DNA from: Azoarcus sp. L1K30
GTDB taxonomy: Bacteria > Pseudomonadota > Gammaproteobacteria > Burkholderiales > Rhodocyclaceae
Direction: 5' to 3'
NCBI RefSeq assembly: GCF_018122735.1
Contig: NZ_JAGRRD010000001.1
Location: 4,709,486-4,773,485, forward strand
Length of the DNA stretch: 64,000 bases
Below are positions 1 to 9,055 of the stretch, piece by piece; positions within the stretch are counted from its first letter, which is position 1; every line of letters starts with the position of its first letter. Made by a program: the position numbers and the translations under genes. Under the pieces are notes generated by a model. The model had not been told where the DNA came from. It searched no databases and saw only the letters and a program-made list of their open reading frames with translations.

Positions 1-1771
1 CCGCCGGCACGCCCGGGATGCGATTGCCGGCGGGCACGGTGTCGAAGGCTTCGTCGTACACCGCGCGCATCACGGTCAGGGCGCCGCGAGCGCTCAGGGT
101 CCGGGTGAGCCCGGTCTCGGCGGCGAGTTCGAGGCCCTGGCGCAGGGTGCGACCGGCGTTGGTGTAGCTCGTGCGTCCGCCGCTCGAGCCGGCGACGACG
201 ATTTCATCATCGGTGGTGATCTGGAACAACGCCGCGTTGATGCGTCCGGTTTCGCCGGCGTAGGTCTTCAGCCCCAGTTCGAACTGTCTGCTGCGCGAAG
301 CCTTGAGGTCGAAATTGAAACCGCCGCTGGGCGCATACGACAATTCGCCCAGGGTCGGCGTTTCGAAGCCGGTGCCAAAGCTCGCGTACAGGTTGAGGAG
401 CGGGGTCGCACGCCACAGCACACCGATTGCCGGGGTGGTCCTGCTGTAGCTAACCGAACCGCTGTCGTCGCCGTTGGCGCCGACGATGAAGTGATCGTCT
501 ACGTCGAACTTGACGTTGCTGTGGCGCACGCCGACGGACCAGTCCCAGTCGCCCTGCTGCCAGCTGAGTTGGGCATAGGGGTCGAGGCTGGTGACGGTGT
601 CGATCTCGTCACGGCGCAGTGCGCCCTTCACGCCGAGGGTGTTGCCGATGAAGTTCTGATATCCCTGGCGGTCGTCCTCTGCCTGGTCATAGTCGAGGCC
701 GCCGGTGACGGTCAGTTTGCCGGTCTCGAGCGTGCGCTGGGCAATCCAGCGTGCGCCGAGACCATGGAAACTGCGGTCGAAGTCGATGACGCCGCCGGCC
801 TGGGTGATGGCCGATTGCGCGACCTTCGGAATGGACTGGTACTGGATGACGCTGCGCTGGCCGGCATAGGCTTGGACCTGCAGCTTGTCCTCGCCGAAGC
901 GGCGCTCATACACCGCGCCGCCCTGCATGTGCTCAATGCTCTTGCGCGTTTTGTACTGCAGAGCGACCGCCTCGACGGCGGTGGCGTCCCGCTTCCAGGT
1001 GTCCCAGGTGAGGCCGAGCGGGTCTTCGGTGTCGGGCTGGCGCAAGCCGCTTGCGAGCAGGGTGAGTTTGCTGTCCTCGTCCGGGGCCAGCGTCAATTTG
1101 GCGAAGGCCTGATCGCGCGTTGCCGCACTGTAGTCGCGTTCGCCGTCGGTTTCAAAATGGGAGGCGTCGAGGACATAGCCGACACCATCCTTCTCGCCCT
1201 CGGCACCGATGTCGACCTTCAGCGTGCCGTGATCGCCGCCGGCCACGCCGGCACGGATGCGGGGCGCGCCCTTGCCGTCGCGCGAGAACAGCTGGATCAC
1301 GCCGCCGGCGTGATTGCCATACACGGTCGCGAAGGGGCCGCGCAGGACTTCGATGCGTTCGGCCGTGTCGAGGTTGAAGGTTGCCGCCTGGCCCTGGCCG
1401 TCTGGATTGGTGGCCGGAATGCCGTCGGCGACGAGCTTGACGCCGCGCACACCGAAGGCTGCGCGAGCGCCGAAGCCGCGCACTGAAATCTGCAAATCCT
1501 GAGCGTAGTTCTGGCGGTTCTGCACTACTACCCCGGGAACACCGGCGAGCACTTCCGAGACATTCACCCGCAGGCCCTGGGCAGCGTTTTCCTGCAGCGG
1601 CACGCCTTCGACCGAATACGGCACGTCGAAGGGAGAAACTTCCACCCGGCTGCCGGTGATGACCACGGTGCCCAGCGTCTGCTCCTGGGCACAGGCCGTT
1701 CCGGCGGTGAAGCCGAGTGCGAGCAGGATGACCAGTCGAAGCGGTGCGGTGCGGGGGCGAAGATCATGCAT
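1..1771 (-). CDS. TonB-dependent outer-membrane receptor (3' end outside window)
   Basis: An open frame runs from an ATG at 1771 off the left edge, so the C-terminal barrel is incomplete; about 590 residues are visible. It starts with a signal peptide (hydrophobic RLVILLALGFTAGTACA). A plug domain follows, with a TonB-box-like LGTVVITGSR and the plug motifs LQISVRGFGARAAFGVRG and ERIEVLRGPFATVYGNHAGG. These are the standard landmarks of receptors that import siderophores, haem, cobalamin or other metal chelates using TonB energy. The substrate cannot be read from the sequence. The divergent neighbour is a porin with no obvious link. Confidence 0.9.
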   Translation of the reverse strand, partial: MHDLRPRTAPLRLVILLALGFTAGTACAQEQTLGTVVITGSRVEVSPFDVPYSVEGVPLQENAAQGLRVNVSEVLAGVPGVVVQNRQNYAQDLQISVRGFGARAAFGVRGVKLVADGIPATNPDGQGQAATFNLDTAERIEVLRGPFATVYGNHAGGVIQLFSRDGKGAPRIRAGVAGGDHGTLKVDIGAEGEKDGVGYVLDASHFETDGERDYSAATRDQAFAKLTLAPDEDSKLTLLASGLRQPDTEDPLGLTWDTWKRDATAVEAVALQYKTRKSIEHMQGGAVYERRFGEDKLQVQAYAGQRSVIQYQSIPKVAQSAITQAGGVIDFDRSFHGLGARWIAQRTLETGKLTVTGGLDYDQAEDDRQGYQNFIGNTLGVKGALRRDEIDTVTSLDPYAQLSWQQGDWDWSVGVRHSNVKFDVDDHFIVGANGDDSGSVSYSRTTPAIGVLWRATPLLNLYASFGTGFETPTLGELSYAPSGGFNFDLKASRSRQFELGLKTYAGETGRINAALFQITTDDEIVVAGSSGGRTSYTNAGRTLRQGLELAAETGLTRTLSARGALTVMRAVYDEAFDTVPAGNRIPGVPA

Positions 1772-2204
1772 GGTCCGGATCCTGATTGATGGCGTGGTTC
1801 GGAGAGAGGCGTGGCATGCCCCTGCGTGTCGTGCACTTTACTGCCTTCGCGGGCTGCCAACCTCCTGCGGACGCCTGAATTCGCTCATGAAAATCATGAG
1901 ATGCAGTGGAGCGGGCGTGGGGCGCCGCATTGGGGGGCGGTCTGTCAATTCTGAACACCCGGCACTGTTCCGTCAGTGAGCAGATGTCCTCAATCTGAAC
2001 AGGGATCTTTGTCCTCCGTCCCGTCTGGGAATGTTGAGGCTTTTTCTAAATCTTAATAAAAACAATATGTTGCGAGTCAATCTGTCGGTCGGAGTGAATT
2101 CAGGCACAGCACTGGCTGTAAGTGGATGTTTCGCAGATTTGCACAGTTTCAGGCACTTCCTGCAGACAAATCAAACGATTCAAAAACACTTGGAGACGAT
2201 TGTC
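1772..2204. other. Intergenic region between divergent receptor and porin
   Basis: These 433 bases have no convincing gene. The half near the porin (about 2030-2200) is clearly AT-richer than its surroundings and probably holds the porin promoter. I could not assign definite -35/-10 boxes, a Fur box or a riboswitch. A TGGCATG...TGC string near 1813 resembles a sigma-54 site but has the wrong spacing. Confidence 0.5.
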
Positions 2205-3365
2205 ATGAAATTGAGACCTCTTGCTGCGCTGCTCGCCTTGTCGCTGTCCTCGCTGTCCGGTGCCTCTCACGCGGTGAGCTTCACCAACGGCGACGCCACG
2301 CTGGACATCAATGGCACGATCAATGGTTTCTACTCCTTCCGAACCACCGAGGACGATCGCGGCAGGGTGCATAATTCGGGCATCACCAATGGCCTGCTGC
2401 CGGGCTGGATCAATTTCGTGTTCACCACCAAGGTTGAAGGCCTGGACATCAAGGCGCACGTCGGCTTTGCGCCTGGCATCAATAACGATTCGACGGTCGT
2501 TGGCCTGCCCCTCGGCGGCGGCGGAGAGCCCTACAGCCAGATCGACACCCGCAATCTGTATTTCCAGTTCGGTAACGCAGATGCCGGCACCATCAAGTTC
2601 GGGCGTGACATCGGCCTGTTCGGGCAGAAGATCATCCTTAACGACATGACGCTGCTGGGCATCGGCGGCAACAGCTATGCCGCGACGCCGTTCAACACCA
2701 CGTTCGGCATGATCGGGCACGGCTACATGTACACCGGCTTCCAGCCGCAGATCACTTACACCACTCCCGATTTCGACGGTTTCTCGGCCTCGGCCGGGCT
2801 GTTCCAGCCCAGTGATTTCATCGGCAGCGGCGAAACCTCCTCGCCGGGCTTCCAGGCCATTGCCAGCTACGACTGGAAAGGGACGATGCCGGGCTCGGTC
2901 TGGGGCGGTCTCATCCACCAGAGTACCGACAGCGGCCTGAACAACGTCGACACCTTCTCCGCCCGCGGCTTCGAACTCGGTGCCAAGGTCGGCATCGGCA
3001 ACTTCGAGGCGACCGCCTATGGCTTCACCGGCAAGGGGCTCGGTCTGTCGACCGTCGGCGCGCTGTATTACTCGCCCTTCGGCGAGACCGACAGCCGTGG
3101 CTACTTCCTGCAGGGTGCATACAAGTTCGGCAAGACCAAGGTCGGCATCAACTTCGGCGAAAACCGCGACAGCGGTGGCATGCTGACCGACAGCAACCGT
3201 TTCCGCTCGGCCACCCTCGGTGTCTATCACACGCTCAACAAGTACATCACGCTGGTGGGTGAGTACAACCAGGAGCGCGCAACCGGCGACGACCAGATCA
3301 ACTCTGGCGGCAATGGTGATCTGAAGACCCGTACCATCTCCGTAGGCGGCATCATCTTCTTCTGA
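2205..3365 (+). CDS. Outer-membrane porin
   Basis: A 386-residue beta-barrel outer-membrane protein. The ATG at 2205 is chosen because it follows a GGAGA ribosome site (2192-2196) and opens a typical signal peptide (MKLRPLAALLALSLSSLSG, cut near SHA-VSF); upstream in-frame ATGs lack both. The mature part alternates short beta-strand-like segments rich in Gly, Tyr and Phe and ends in a final Phe (SVGGIIFF), the usual signal for BAM-mediated insertion. It appears related to the porins that bacteria use for small carboxylates or other nutrients, but the substrate is unknown. It stands alone, with a GC-rich hairpin directly after the stop. Confidence 0.88.
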   Translation: MKLRPLAALLALSLSSLSGASHAVSFTNGDATLDINGTINGFYSFRTTEDDRGRVHNSGITNGLLPGWINFVFTTKVEGLDIKAHVGFAPGINNDSTVVGLPLGGGGEPYSQIDTRNLYFQFGNADAGTIKFGRDIGLFGQKIILNDMTLLGIGGNSYAATPFNTTFGMIGHGYMYTGFQPQITYTTPDFDGFSASAGLFQPSDFIGSGETSSPGFQAIASYDWKGTMPGSVWGGLIHQSTDSGLNNVDTFSARGFELGAKVGIGNFEATAYGFTGKGLGLSTVGALYYSPFGETDSRGYFLQGAYKFGKTKVGINFGENRDSGGMLTDSNRFRSATLGVYHTLNKYITLVGEYNQERATGDDQINSGGNGDLKTRTISVGGIIFF

Positions 3366-3373
3366 GCGAGCGT

Positions 3374-3398
3374 CCGGCCCGTCGTGAAGGCGGGCCGG
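3374..3398 (+). terminator. Hairpin after the porin gene
   Basis: CCGGCCCG (3374-3381) pairs perfectly with CGGGCCGG (3391-3398) across a 9-base loop, ten bases after the porin stop. There is no long T tract, so it may be a weak terminator or an mRNA 3'-end stabiliser. Confidence 0.5.
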
Positions 3399-3483
3399 CG
3401 TCGGCAATTGTTGTGCCGGATATGCGGGGTATGGCGGAAGTCTATGTTATAAAAATGGGCATCCTCCTTGCAAAGGCTGCAGC

Positions 3484-4179
3484 ATGAAGATGAGCACACA
3501 AAATTACCCCGTCGTATTCGGCACCGAAGACATTCTGCGCAGTCTGTGTGACTCGGTCACCAAGGTCATCACGTCCGCGACCCGAAGCGATATCCGTTAT
3601 TCGGGGATGATCCAGCGCATCGCCAAGACCTGCATCAAACCCGATATCGGCTGCTTCGTGCTGTTCGACGGTGGTTTCTCGGGGCTCGTTGTTATCAACT
3701 TTTCCGCCCAGGCAGCGATGGAGCTGTACGAGAACTACATGCTGGGCATGGGCATGGCCAAACAGGACCTGGCGTCCAGTCATACATCGGACGAGGTTTC
3801 CAATGTCATGGGTGAGCTGATGAACCAGTGTGTCGGAAATTTCACCGGCAAGATTGCCCGCGAATTGCAGACCCACATTACCCAGAACCAGCCCAAGATG
3901 ATGGCGCTGAGCAAGCAGGTAATGCTGAGCGTGGATACCTACCTCGAGAAGCCCGAGGCAAGACGTGTCACTTTCTTCACCGGACGCAACAACATCTTCT
4001 ATCTCGAACTGGCAATCGATCGTACAGAGTTCATCAAGCTCAACGAATTCGACGCCACCGAGGAGCCCGATCCTGACGCGTTGATCGATCAGGCCGCGGA
4101 CGCCAGCGCGACGCGCCCCGAGCCCGCCGCTTCGTCCTCCAGCGAGCATGACGATCTGCTCAATTCTCTGGGAATGTAA
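3484..4179 (+). CDS. CheX/CheC-like protein (DUF3334 family)
   Basis: A 231-residue cytosolic protein without signal peptide or membrane helices. The middle carries a CheC/CheX-type helix pattern (DEVSNVMGELMNQCVGNFTG, residues about 99-118), the E..N signature of CheY-P phosphatases and their relatives. The C-terminus is a low-complexity acidic/Ser tail ending LLNSLGM. I place it in the CheX-like DUF3334 group. It may act on a phosphorylated response regulator, but no chemotaxis genes are nearby, so its partner is unknown. It is monocistronic, with a strong hairpin downstream. Confidence 0.75.
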   Translation: MKMSTQNYPVVFGTEDILRSLCDSVTKVITSATRSDIRYSGMIQRIAKTCIKPDIGCFVLFDGGFSGLVVINFSAQAAMELYENYMLGMGMAKQDLASSHTSDEVSNVMGELMNQCVGNFTGKIARELQTHITQNQPKMMALSKQVMLSVDTYLEKPEARRVTFFTGRNNIFYLELAIDRTEFIKLNEFDATEEPDPDALIDQAADASATRPEPAASSSSEHDDLLNSLGM

Positions 4180-4204
4180 GCCTCGAACGGCGCTGAGGCC
4201 GCAA

Positions 4205-4241
4205 AGTGTTCGTGCAGCCCGGCCCGGGCTGCACGAACACT
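4205..4241. terminator. Bidirectional terminator between convergent genes
   Basis: A perfect 16-bp stem (4205-4220 with 4226-4241) and a 5-base loop sits between the converging CheX-like and KTSC genes. The symmetry allows it to act on both strands. The flanking T/A runs are short. Confidence 0.75.
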
Positions 4242-4249
4242 GGGCCATG

Positions 4250-4510
4250 CTAATCCTTGAACAGGTCGTCGAGCGGGTTGACCTTCTTTTCCGTCCCCAC
4301 AGTCGCCCGGCGACCGGTGAACTCCTCCTCGATGTTGTCGCGGTAGTAGCTCCACGCCGACGCAGAAGACGACAAGCGTTGCCAGATGGCGACACCGACG
4401 CCCGAATACTCGATTGCGCGGCCATCGTCGAGTTCGATGCGCAGGATGCGCGCGCGTTCGTCATATCCAGCCGCGCGCAGTTTGCCGGAATTGATGCGTT
4501 TCATCTCCAT
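4250..4510 (-). CDS. KTSC-domain protein
   Basis: A small 86-residue protein. The N-terminal half shows the KTSC fold pattern (SGKLRAAGYDERARILRIEL, then IEYSGVGVAIWQRLSSS-ASAWSYYRDNI), a short beta-rich domain found alone or fused to enzymes and of unknown function. The ATG at 4510 is chosen because AAGGAGG lies at 4517-4523 with ideal spacing; the open frame continues upstream without support. The C-terminus is charged. It is monocistronic and convergent with the CheX-like gene. Confidence 0.8.
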   Translation of the reverse strand: MEMKRINSGKLRAAGYDERARILRIELDDGRAIEYSGVGVAIWQRLSSSASAWSYYRDNIEEEFTGRRATVGTEKKVNPLDDLFKD

Positions 4511-4765
4511 GGAGGCCTCCTTCTTTCTTGCGGCCATTCTACGGTCATGGAGGGGCGCTGCGAGGATTTCTGCCGTGTGTGGCAACGGCGCAGACGGGGT
4601 CCGGCAGTGCGCCCGAGCGGGAATCGATGAAGCCCGCCGGCTGACACTGCGTTCGCGGACGGGCCTGACCAATATAGCTAAAGATGTAACAATGGGTGTC
4701 GATAACGTTTGCCTTCAGGAATGAATGCCGGGAACGGCGTTTGTTCCGACCTCAGGGGGAGAAGA

Positions 4766-6865
4766 ATGAAGAATATCGGACGTTGTATGGCGATGGGAGC
4801 GTTGCTGCTCGGGACAATGGGAGCGCCTGCATTTGGCGCCGTTGCCGGTGAGGGCGATGATGCAGCCGAGTTGCAGGGGCTGCTGGCGGTGCTCGAGCAG
4901 CAGACCGAGATTGCCACCAAGACGCGGCTCAATGCCGATTACGTGCCGGGGCTGGTGACGGTACTGCACGGCGAGGAAATGCTCGCGTTGGGCGCACGGA
5001 CGGTTTGGGAGGCTTTGCGCCTGGTGCCCGGCATCGAACCGTCCTCCGACAAGATCGGTGCGCGCCAGATCCTGGTGCGTGGGTTGGGGGGCAGTTTCGC
5101 CTCGGGCAACATGAAGATACTGCTCAACGGTCACGCAATGAACTCGGCCCTGTCTGCCACGGCCAATCCGGTGCTGAACCTGCCGATCGAGCAGGTTGAA
5201 CACATCGAAGTGGTGCGCGGGCCGGGTTCAGCGGTGCACGGCGAGTTCGCCTATGCCGGCGTGCTGAACGTGATTACGCGCAAGACCGGGCGCGAGGTGT
5301 TCCTGCGTGCGGGCGAGTCCGACGTATTCACGGCGGGCGGTCTTGCGCAATGGCAAAACGAGGACGGACGCAGTGGTGGCAGCCTGAACGTCGGCGGCTG
5401 GCACGCCGGGGGAGCAGGCGTGAATTCGGGTCGGGACGCGCTCTACAACGGATTCAATGCGCCACAGTCGGCACTGTCAAATGCGCCGGGCGCGGTGGAT
5501 GACGTAGCGGAGCAGAGATCCGTGCTGCTCGATCTCTATCGGGATGCGCTGTCGCTTTCGCTGGTCTACGCGGAAGATGGACATGGCGACCACTTCGGTA
5601 CGATCAACGTCCTCGACGCGCCCGACGAGCGCGGTGTGGATTACCGCAACCGCTACCTGATGGCCCAGGGCAAGGGCAATTGGGCCCTGTCGGAGCACCT
5701 GGGTGCCGAGCTCGCGCTGGGTTGGCAGCAGTATGAAAACCGCTTCGACACGCGCTTGCTGCCGAACGGATTCGTGTGGTTCAACGCGACGCCGGCGCTG
5801 ACGGTACTGCCTGGCGGCTATGTGACGGAGGGCTACTACGAAGAGCAGCGTGTGTCGGCCGACCTCGACCTGCACTGGGATGGCTGGGCCAGGCATCGCT
5901 GGCTGGCGAGCTTTGGCGTGGCGCGCATCTCGGTTGGCGATGCATGGCAACGGAACAATGTCGACCCGGTCACCCTCAATGCGCTGGCGCAGCCGCAGCG
6001 ATTCCGGAAGGAGGATGGCGTGCCCTGGGTGTCCGCGCATCGCGCGCGGCGCATTGCCAGCATGACGATACAGGATGAATACCGCGTCTCCGACGACGTG
6101 ACCCTGACTGCGGGCGCGCGTTATGACGATTACGATGATTTCGGCACCAACATGTCGCCGCGCCTGGCGGCCGTGTGGCGACTCGACCGCCAGCACATTC
6201 TCAAGGCGCAGTATGCAGAAGCCTTTCGCCCCCCCACCTTTTACGAAACCGGCTTTGCGCCCGGTCTCGAGCCGGAAACCAGCCGCACCACCGAGCTGGC
6301 CTACGTGTTCAAGTCGGCGGCGACAGAGGCCCGCCTTACCGGCTTTCAGTCGCACCAGAACAATCTGATCGTCGCGACCGGCATTCTCGGCTATGCCAAT
6401 ATCGACGAGGTGCGTGTCAGAGGGGTGGAGGGCGAGATTCAGCAGCGCTTCGGACCGCACTTTCGCGTCGAGGCCAATCTGACCCTGGTCGATACCGAGC
6501 GCGCCGCGGGGGCTCCTGTGGCCGGCGCGGCCAACCGGCTGGCCAATCTGGTGTTGCGCTACGAACCGGGTTCGACGCGGACCTATGCATTGTGGCTGCG
6601 CCACGTCGGTGCGCGTGAGCGCGAGGCGGGTGATCCGCGCGCGGCGCTTCCCGGCTACGAGACGGTGGACCTGGCTGCCACGCTCGGCGGCCTGGGGATC
6701 AAGGGGCTGACGCTGCGCATCGGCGTGCGCAACGTGTTCGACCGCGACGTGCGCTACCCGGCGTTCAATACGCTGGATCTGGCTGGGCAGCCGATCAGAT
6801 CCTATGCCAACGACTATCTGCAGCCCGGCCGCGCGGGCTGGTTGCAGTTCTCCTATGCCCTGTAA
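4766..6865 (+). CDS. TonB-dependent receptor (signalling-operon associated)
   Basis: 699 residues. The ATG at 4766 has a purine-rich ribosome site just upstream and starts a clear signal peptide (ending GAPAFG). The plug domain (about residues 50-170) contains RQILVRGLGGSFASGNMKIL and QVEHIEVVRGPGSAVHGEFA. A long 22-strand-type barrel follows and ends in the aromatic-containing WLQFSYAL. It lacks an obvious FecA-type N-terminal signalling extension. The substrate is unknown. It is followed 45 bases later by the CruF/CrtC-like fusion and then by a YfiR-like protein and hybrid kinase. I have seen similar receptor/YfiR-like/sensor-kinase groupings, which would suggest nutrient-linked c-di-GMP signalling; that link is inference. 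Confidence 0.88.
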   Translation: MKNIGRCMAMGALLLGTMGAPAFGAVAGEGDDAAELQGLLAVLEQQTEIATKTRLNADYVPGLVTVLHGEEMLALGARTVWEALRLVPGIEPSSDKIGARQILVRGLGGSFASGNMKILLNGHAMNSALSATANPVLNLPIEQVEHIEVVRGPGSAVHGEFAYAGVLNVITRKTGREVFLRAGESDVFTAGGLAQWQNEDGRSGGSLNVGGWHAGGAGVNSGRDALYNGFNAPQSALSNAPGAVDDVAEQRSVLLDLYRDALSLSLVYAEDGHGDHFGTINVLDAPDERGVDYRNRYLMAQGKGNWALSEHLGAELALGWQQYENRFDTRLLPNGFVWFNATPALTVLPGGYVTEGYYEEQRVSADLDLHWDGWARHRWLASFGVARISVGDAWQRNNVDPVTLNALAQPQRFRKEDGVPWVSAHRARRIASMTIQDEYRVSDDVTLTAGARYDDYDDFGTNMSPRLAAVWRLDRQHILKAQYAEAFRPPTFYETGFAPGLEPETSRTTELAYVFKSAATEARLTGFQSHQNNLIVATGILGYANIDEVRVRGVEGEIQQRFGPHFRVEANLTLVDTERAAGAPVAGAANRLANLVLRYEPGSTRTYALWLRHVGAREREAGDPRAALPGYETVDLAATLGGLGIKGLTLRIGVRNVFDRDVRYPAFNTLDLAGQPIRSYANDYLQPGRAGWLQFSYAL

Positions 6866-6910
6866 ATTCATTTCTGACGCCCGGCTTCGGCCGACCACCG
6901 GAAGTTCTCC

Positions 6911-8854
6911 ATGCACGCCTTGAACCCATCGACCGGCTTTGTCGTACTGCAGTCGCTCAACTACGTCCTGACCGCCGCGTTGCTGATCCATGCCTGGCGC
7001 AAGCAGCGTGCTCTGTTCTGGGTGATTCCCGCCGCGATCATGTTCGGCTTCGTGATCGAATACTCGCAGGTCTCGAAGGCGGTACCGCCCTATCATTACA
7101 CCCAAGCGCTCGTCGCACTGCCCGGACCGGTACCCCTTGGGGTGGTCCTCAGTTGGGGCACGATACTCTATGCGGTGCTGGCGACGGTTCGTGCGCTCGC
7201 CGTGCCCGCACGCTGGGTGCCGGTGGTGGCAGGGCTGCTGGCGACGTCGATCGACTTCGTGTCGGATCCCGCCTTTGTTTCACTGGGGTTCTGGGTCTGG
7301 GCCGAGCCCGGTGCCTGGTTCGGCATCCCGTGGACAAACTACGTGGGATGGTTCGTGATCGTGGCGTCCTATGCCGGCTGCCTGGAGGTGGCTGCGCACT
7401 TCGGGCCGCGGCGCGACTGGTTTCGTGCGCTGGCGCCATGGCTTACGATTGTGCCGGCGTTCCTGGCCTTCATGGGCATCATGATTGCGTATCTGTGGCT
7501 GGAAGCGAGGGCGATTGTCGATCCCGAGACGCTGGTGGCGGCGTTCTTCGGACTGTGGCTGTTGCCCTTCCTGTTCCGCGCAGCACGCCTGCGCGGCGAC
7601 GCGCCGATCGATCGATGGGTCCTGGCACCACCGGTGTTCCTGTTCGGCAGTTCCCTTGTCATCCTCTTCGGTACCGGCCTGCACCGGCTGAAGCCCGAGC
7701 TCGTATTGGTGTTGCCGGCTTTCGCCCTGCTCGGCATGGCAGGGTTTCTGTGGCCTTGCCGACAGGCGCTCGGATTGGCGTCGAGAACTGCGGGCGTCTC
7801 GATCGCCGCGTCGACCTCGCGCACACGGCTCGTGGCAATGTTGGTGCTCGGCGTGGTAGCCGGCGCGGGGTGGATGGTGGCTACGCCCGGCAAAGGCTTG
7901 ATCGGACCGGTGAGCCTGCCCAACGACGATGCCTTCCTGCCGAATCAGGATGTGCAGTGGTGGTACTGGACCGGCCACCTTGAGTCGGAAGAGGGCCGGC
8001 GTTTCGGCTTCGAGGTGGTATTTTTCAGTTTTGACAGCTTTCTGGTGATGCGCGACCAGCTTACACAGGTGGCGATTACCGATGTGGATGCCGACCGGTT
8101 CAGGTTCGGCGAACACCTGGCTCTTCACCTGCCGCGACGAACAGCCAAGCGCTTCGATCTGAGCGCCGGACCCGGCGACATCATCCGGGCAGTGGGCGAC
8201 GACCGCGTCGATCGCCTGCACAGTGAGGTTGACGGCTACGTTCTCGATCTTGAACTCGAGGCCAGCAAGGAGCCGGTGCTGCACTATGGCGGTGACGCCC
8301 ATCCCTATCGATTCGGCGGCTATACCTACTACTACTCGCGGGTCAGAATGCAGACCCGTGGCACGATCACGGTCGATGGCAAGACCTATCACGTCAAGGG
8401 CAGCAGCTGGTTCGATCGTCAGTACGGCGAGCTTTACCAGGCCATCGTCAAGGGCTGGCAGTGGTTCGCCATCGAGCTCGACGACAACCGCCAGATCATG
8501 CTGTACGACATTCTCGGCAAGTCCAATAAAGTCGAACGCGCGGGCTCGATTACCGACGCCGACGGAAACACCCGCGCGCTGGCCGGACATCAGTTCCAGG
8601 TCGAGGTGCTCGGCCGGTGGACCAGTCCGCATACCGGATGCGTATATCCGTCCGGTTGGCGTGTTATCGTCGAGGGTGAGACGTTCGACGTTCAACCGTT
8701 GGTGCGCGATCAGGAGTTGCGCGCCACGCACGGTCTGTGGCCGGGGCCCGAATACTGGGAAGGCGCCGCCTCCGTAGGCGGTGGAAGCCAGGGCAAGGCC
8801 TATGTCGAGCTCAACGGGTTTTGTCGGGGCGTTGAAGGCACATTGGCGTTCTGA
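6911..8854 (+). CDS. CruF-like membrane domain fused to CrtC-like lipocalin domain
   Basis: A 647-residue protein in two parts. Residues 1 to about 310 hold eight or more hydrophobic helices and resemble the CruF/DUF422 carotenoid-hydratase family (IDFVSDPAFVSLGFWVWAEP, WFGIPWTNYVGWF are typical). Residues about 330-647 resemble CrtC/AttH lipocalin-like hydratases (DVQWWYWTGHLESEEGRRFG, GSSWFDRQYGE, WQWFAIELDDNRQIMLYDI). Both families are known for adding water to carotenoid end groups, so finding them in one chain is unusual. No phytoene synthase or desaturase genes are present, so a carotenoid substrate is unproven; AttH-type domains also occur outside carotenoid pathways. It follows the TonB receptor closely and may be co-transcribed with it. 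Confidence 0.75.
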   Translation: MHALNPSTGFVVLQSLNYVLTAALLIHAWRKQRALFWVIPAAIMFGFVIEYSQVSKAVPPYHYTQALVALPGPVPLGVVLSWGTILYAVLATVRALAVPARWVPVVAGLLATSIDFVSDPAFVSLGFWVWAEPGAWFGIPWTNYVGWFVIVASYAGCLEVAAHFGPRRDWFRALAPWLTIVPAFLAFMGIMIAYLWLEARAIVDPETLVAAFFGLWLLPFLFRAARLRGDAPIDRWVLAPPVFLFGSSLVILFGTGLHRLKPELVLVLPAFALLGMAGFLWPCRQALGLASRTAGVSIAASTSRTRLVAMLVLGVVAGAGWMVATPGKGLIGPVSLPNDDAFLPNQDVQWWYWTGHLESEEGRRFGFEVVFFSFDSFLVMRDQLTQVAITDVDADRFRFGEHLALHLPRRTAKRFDLSAGPGDIIRAVGDDRVDRLHSEVDGYVLDLELEASKEPVLHYGGDAHPYRFGGYTYYYSRVRMQTRGTITVDGKTYHVKGSSWFDRQYGELYQAIVKGWQWFAIELDDNRQIMLYDILGKSNKVERAGSITDADGNTRALAGHQFQVEVLGRWTSPHTGCVYPSGWRVIVEGETFDVQPLVRDQELRATHGLWPGPEYWEGAASVGGGSQGKAYVELNGFCRGVEGTLAF

Positions 8855-9055
8855 TGGTCCTGCTGTGCGGAGCGCCCTTTGTTCCTGCCTTGTGATAGCG
8901 GGCGCTTCCGTTTCGCTCACCGGGGTTGAAGAACATGGATATGGCTCAGGTCATGGGTGGGGCGCACGATTGAGACGGATTGTCACGCACCGGCGCCTGC
9001 CGAGTTGTTTTCACCACCTTCCCGCCGGTTGCGACCGGCGGTGCGACGGTGTGCG

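Noticed and set aside
1811-1828. TGGCATG...TGC string as another sigma-54 promoter
   Set aside because: The GG-GC spacing is 9 rather than 10, and it points to a porin start almost 400 bases away.
2100-3407. A 435-codon minus-strand frame over the porin
   Set aside because: It is antisense to a porin with signal peptide and terminal Phe, and its translation is low-complexity Val/Ala/Glu/Arg sequence typical of shadows.
4511-4765. Possible cobalamin riboswitch before the second TonB receptor
   Set aside because: The conserved B12-box and CCCGCAACTGT-like core are missing, so only ordinary intergenic sequence is supported.
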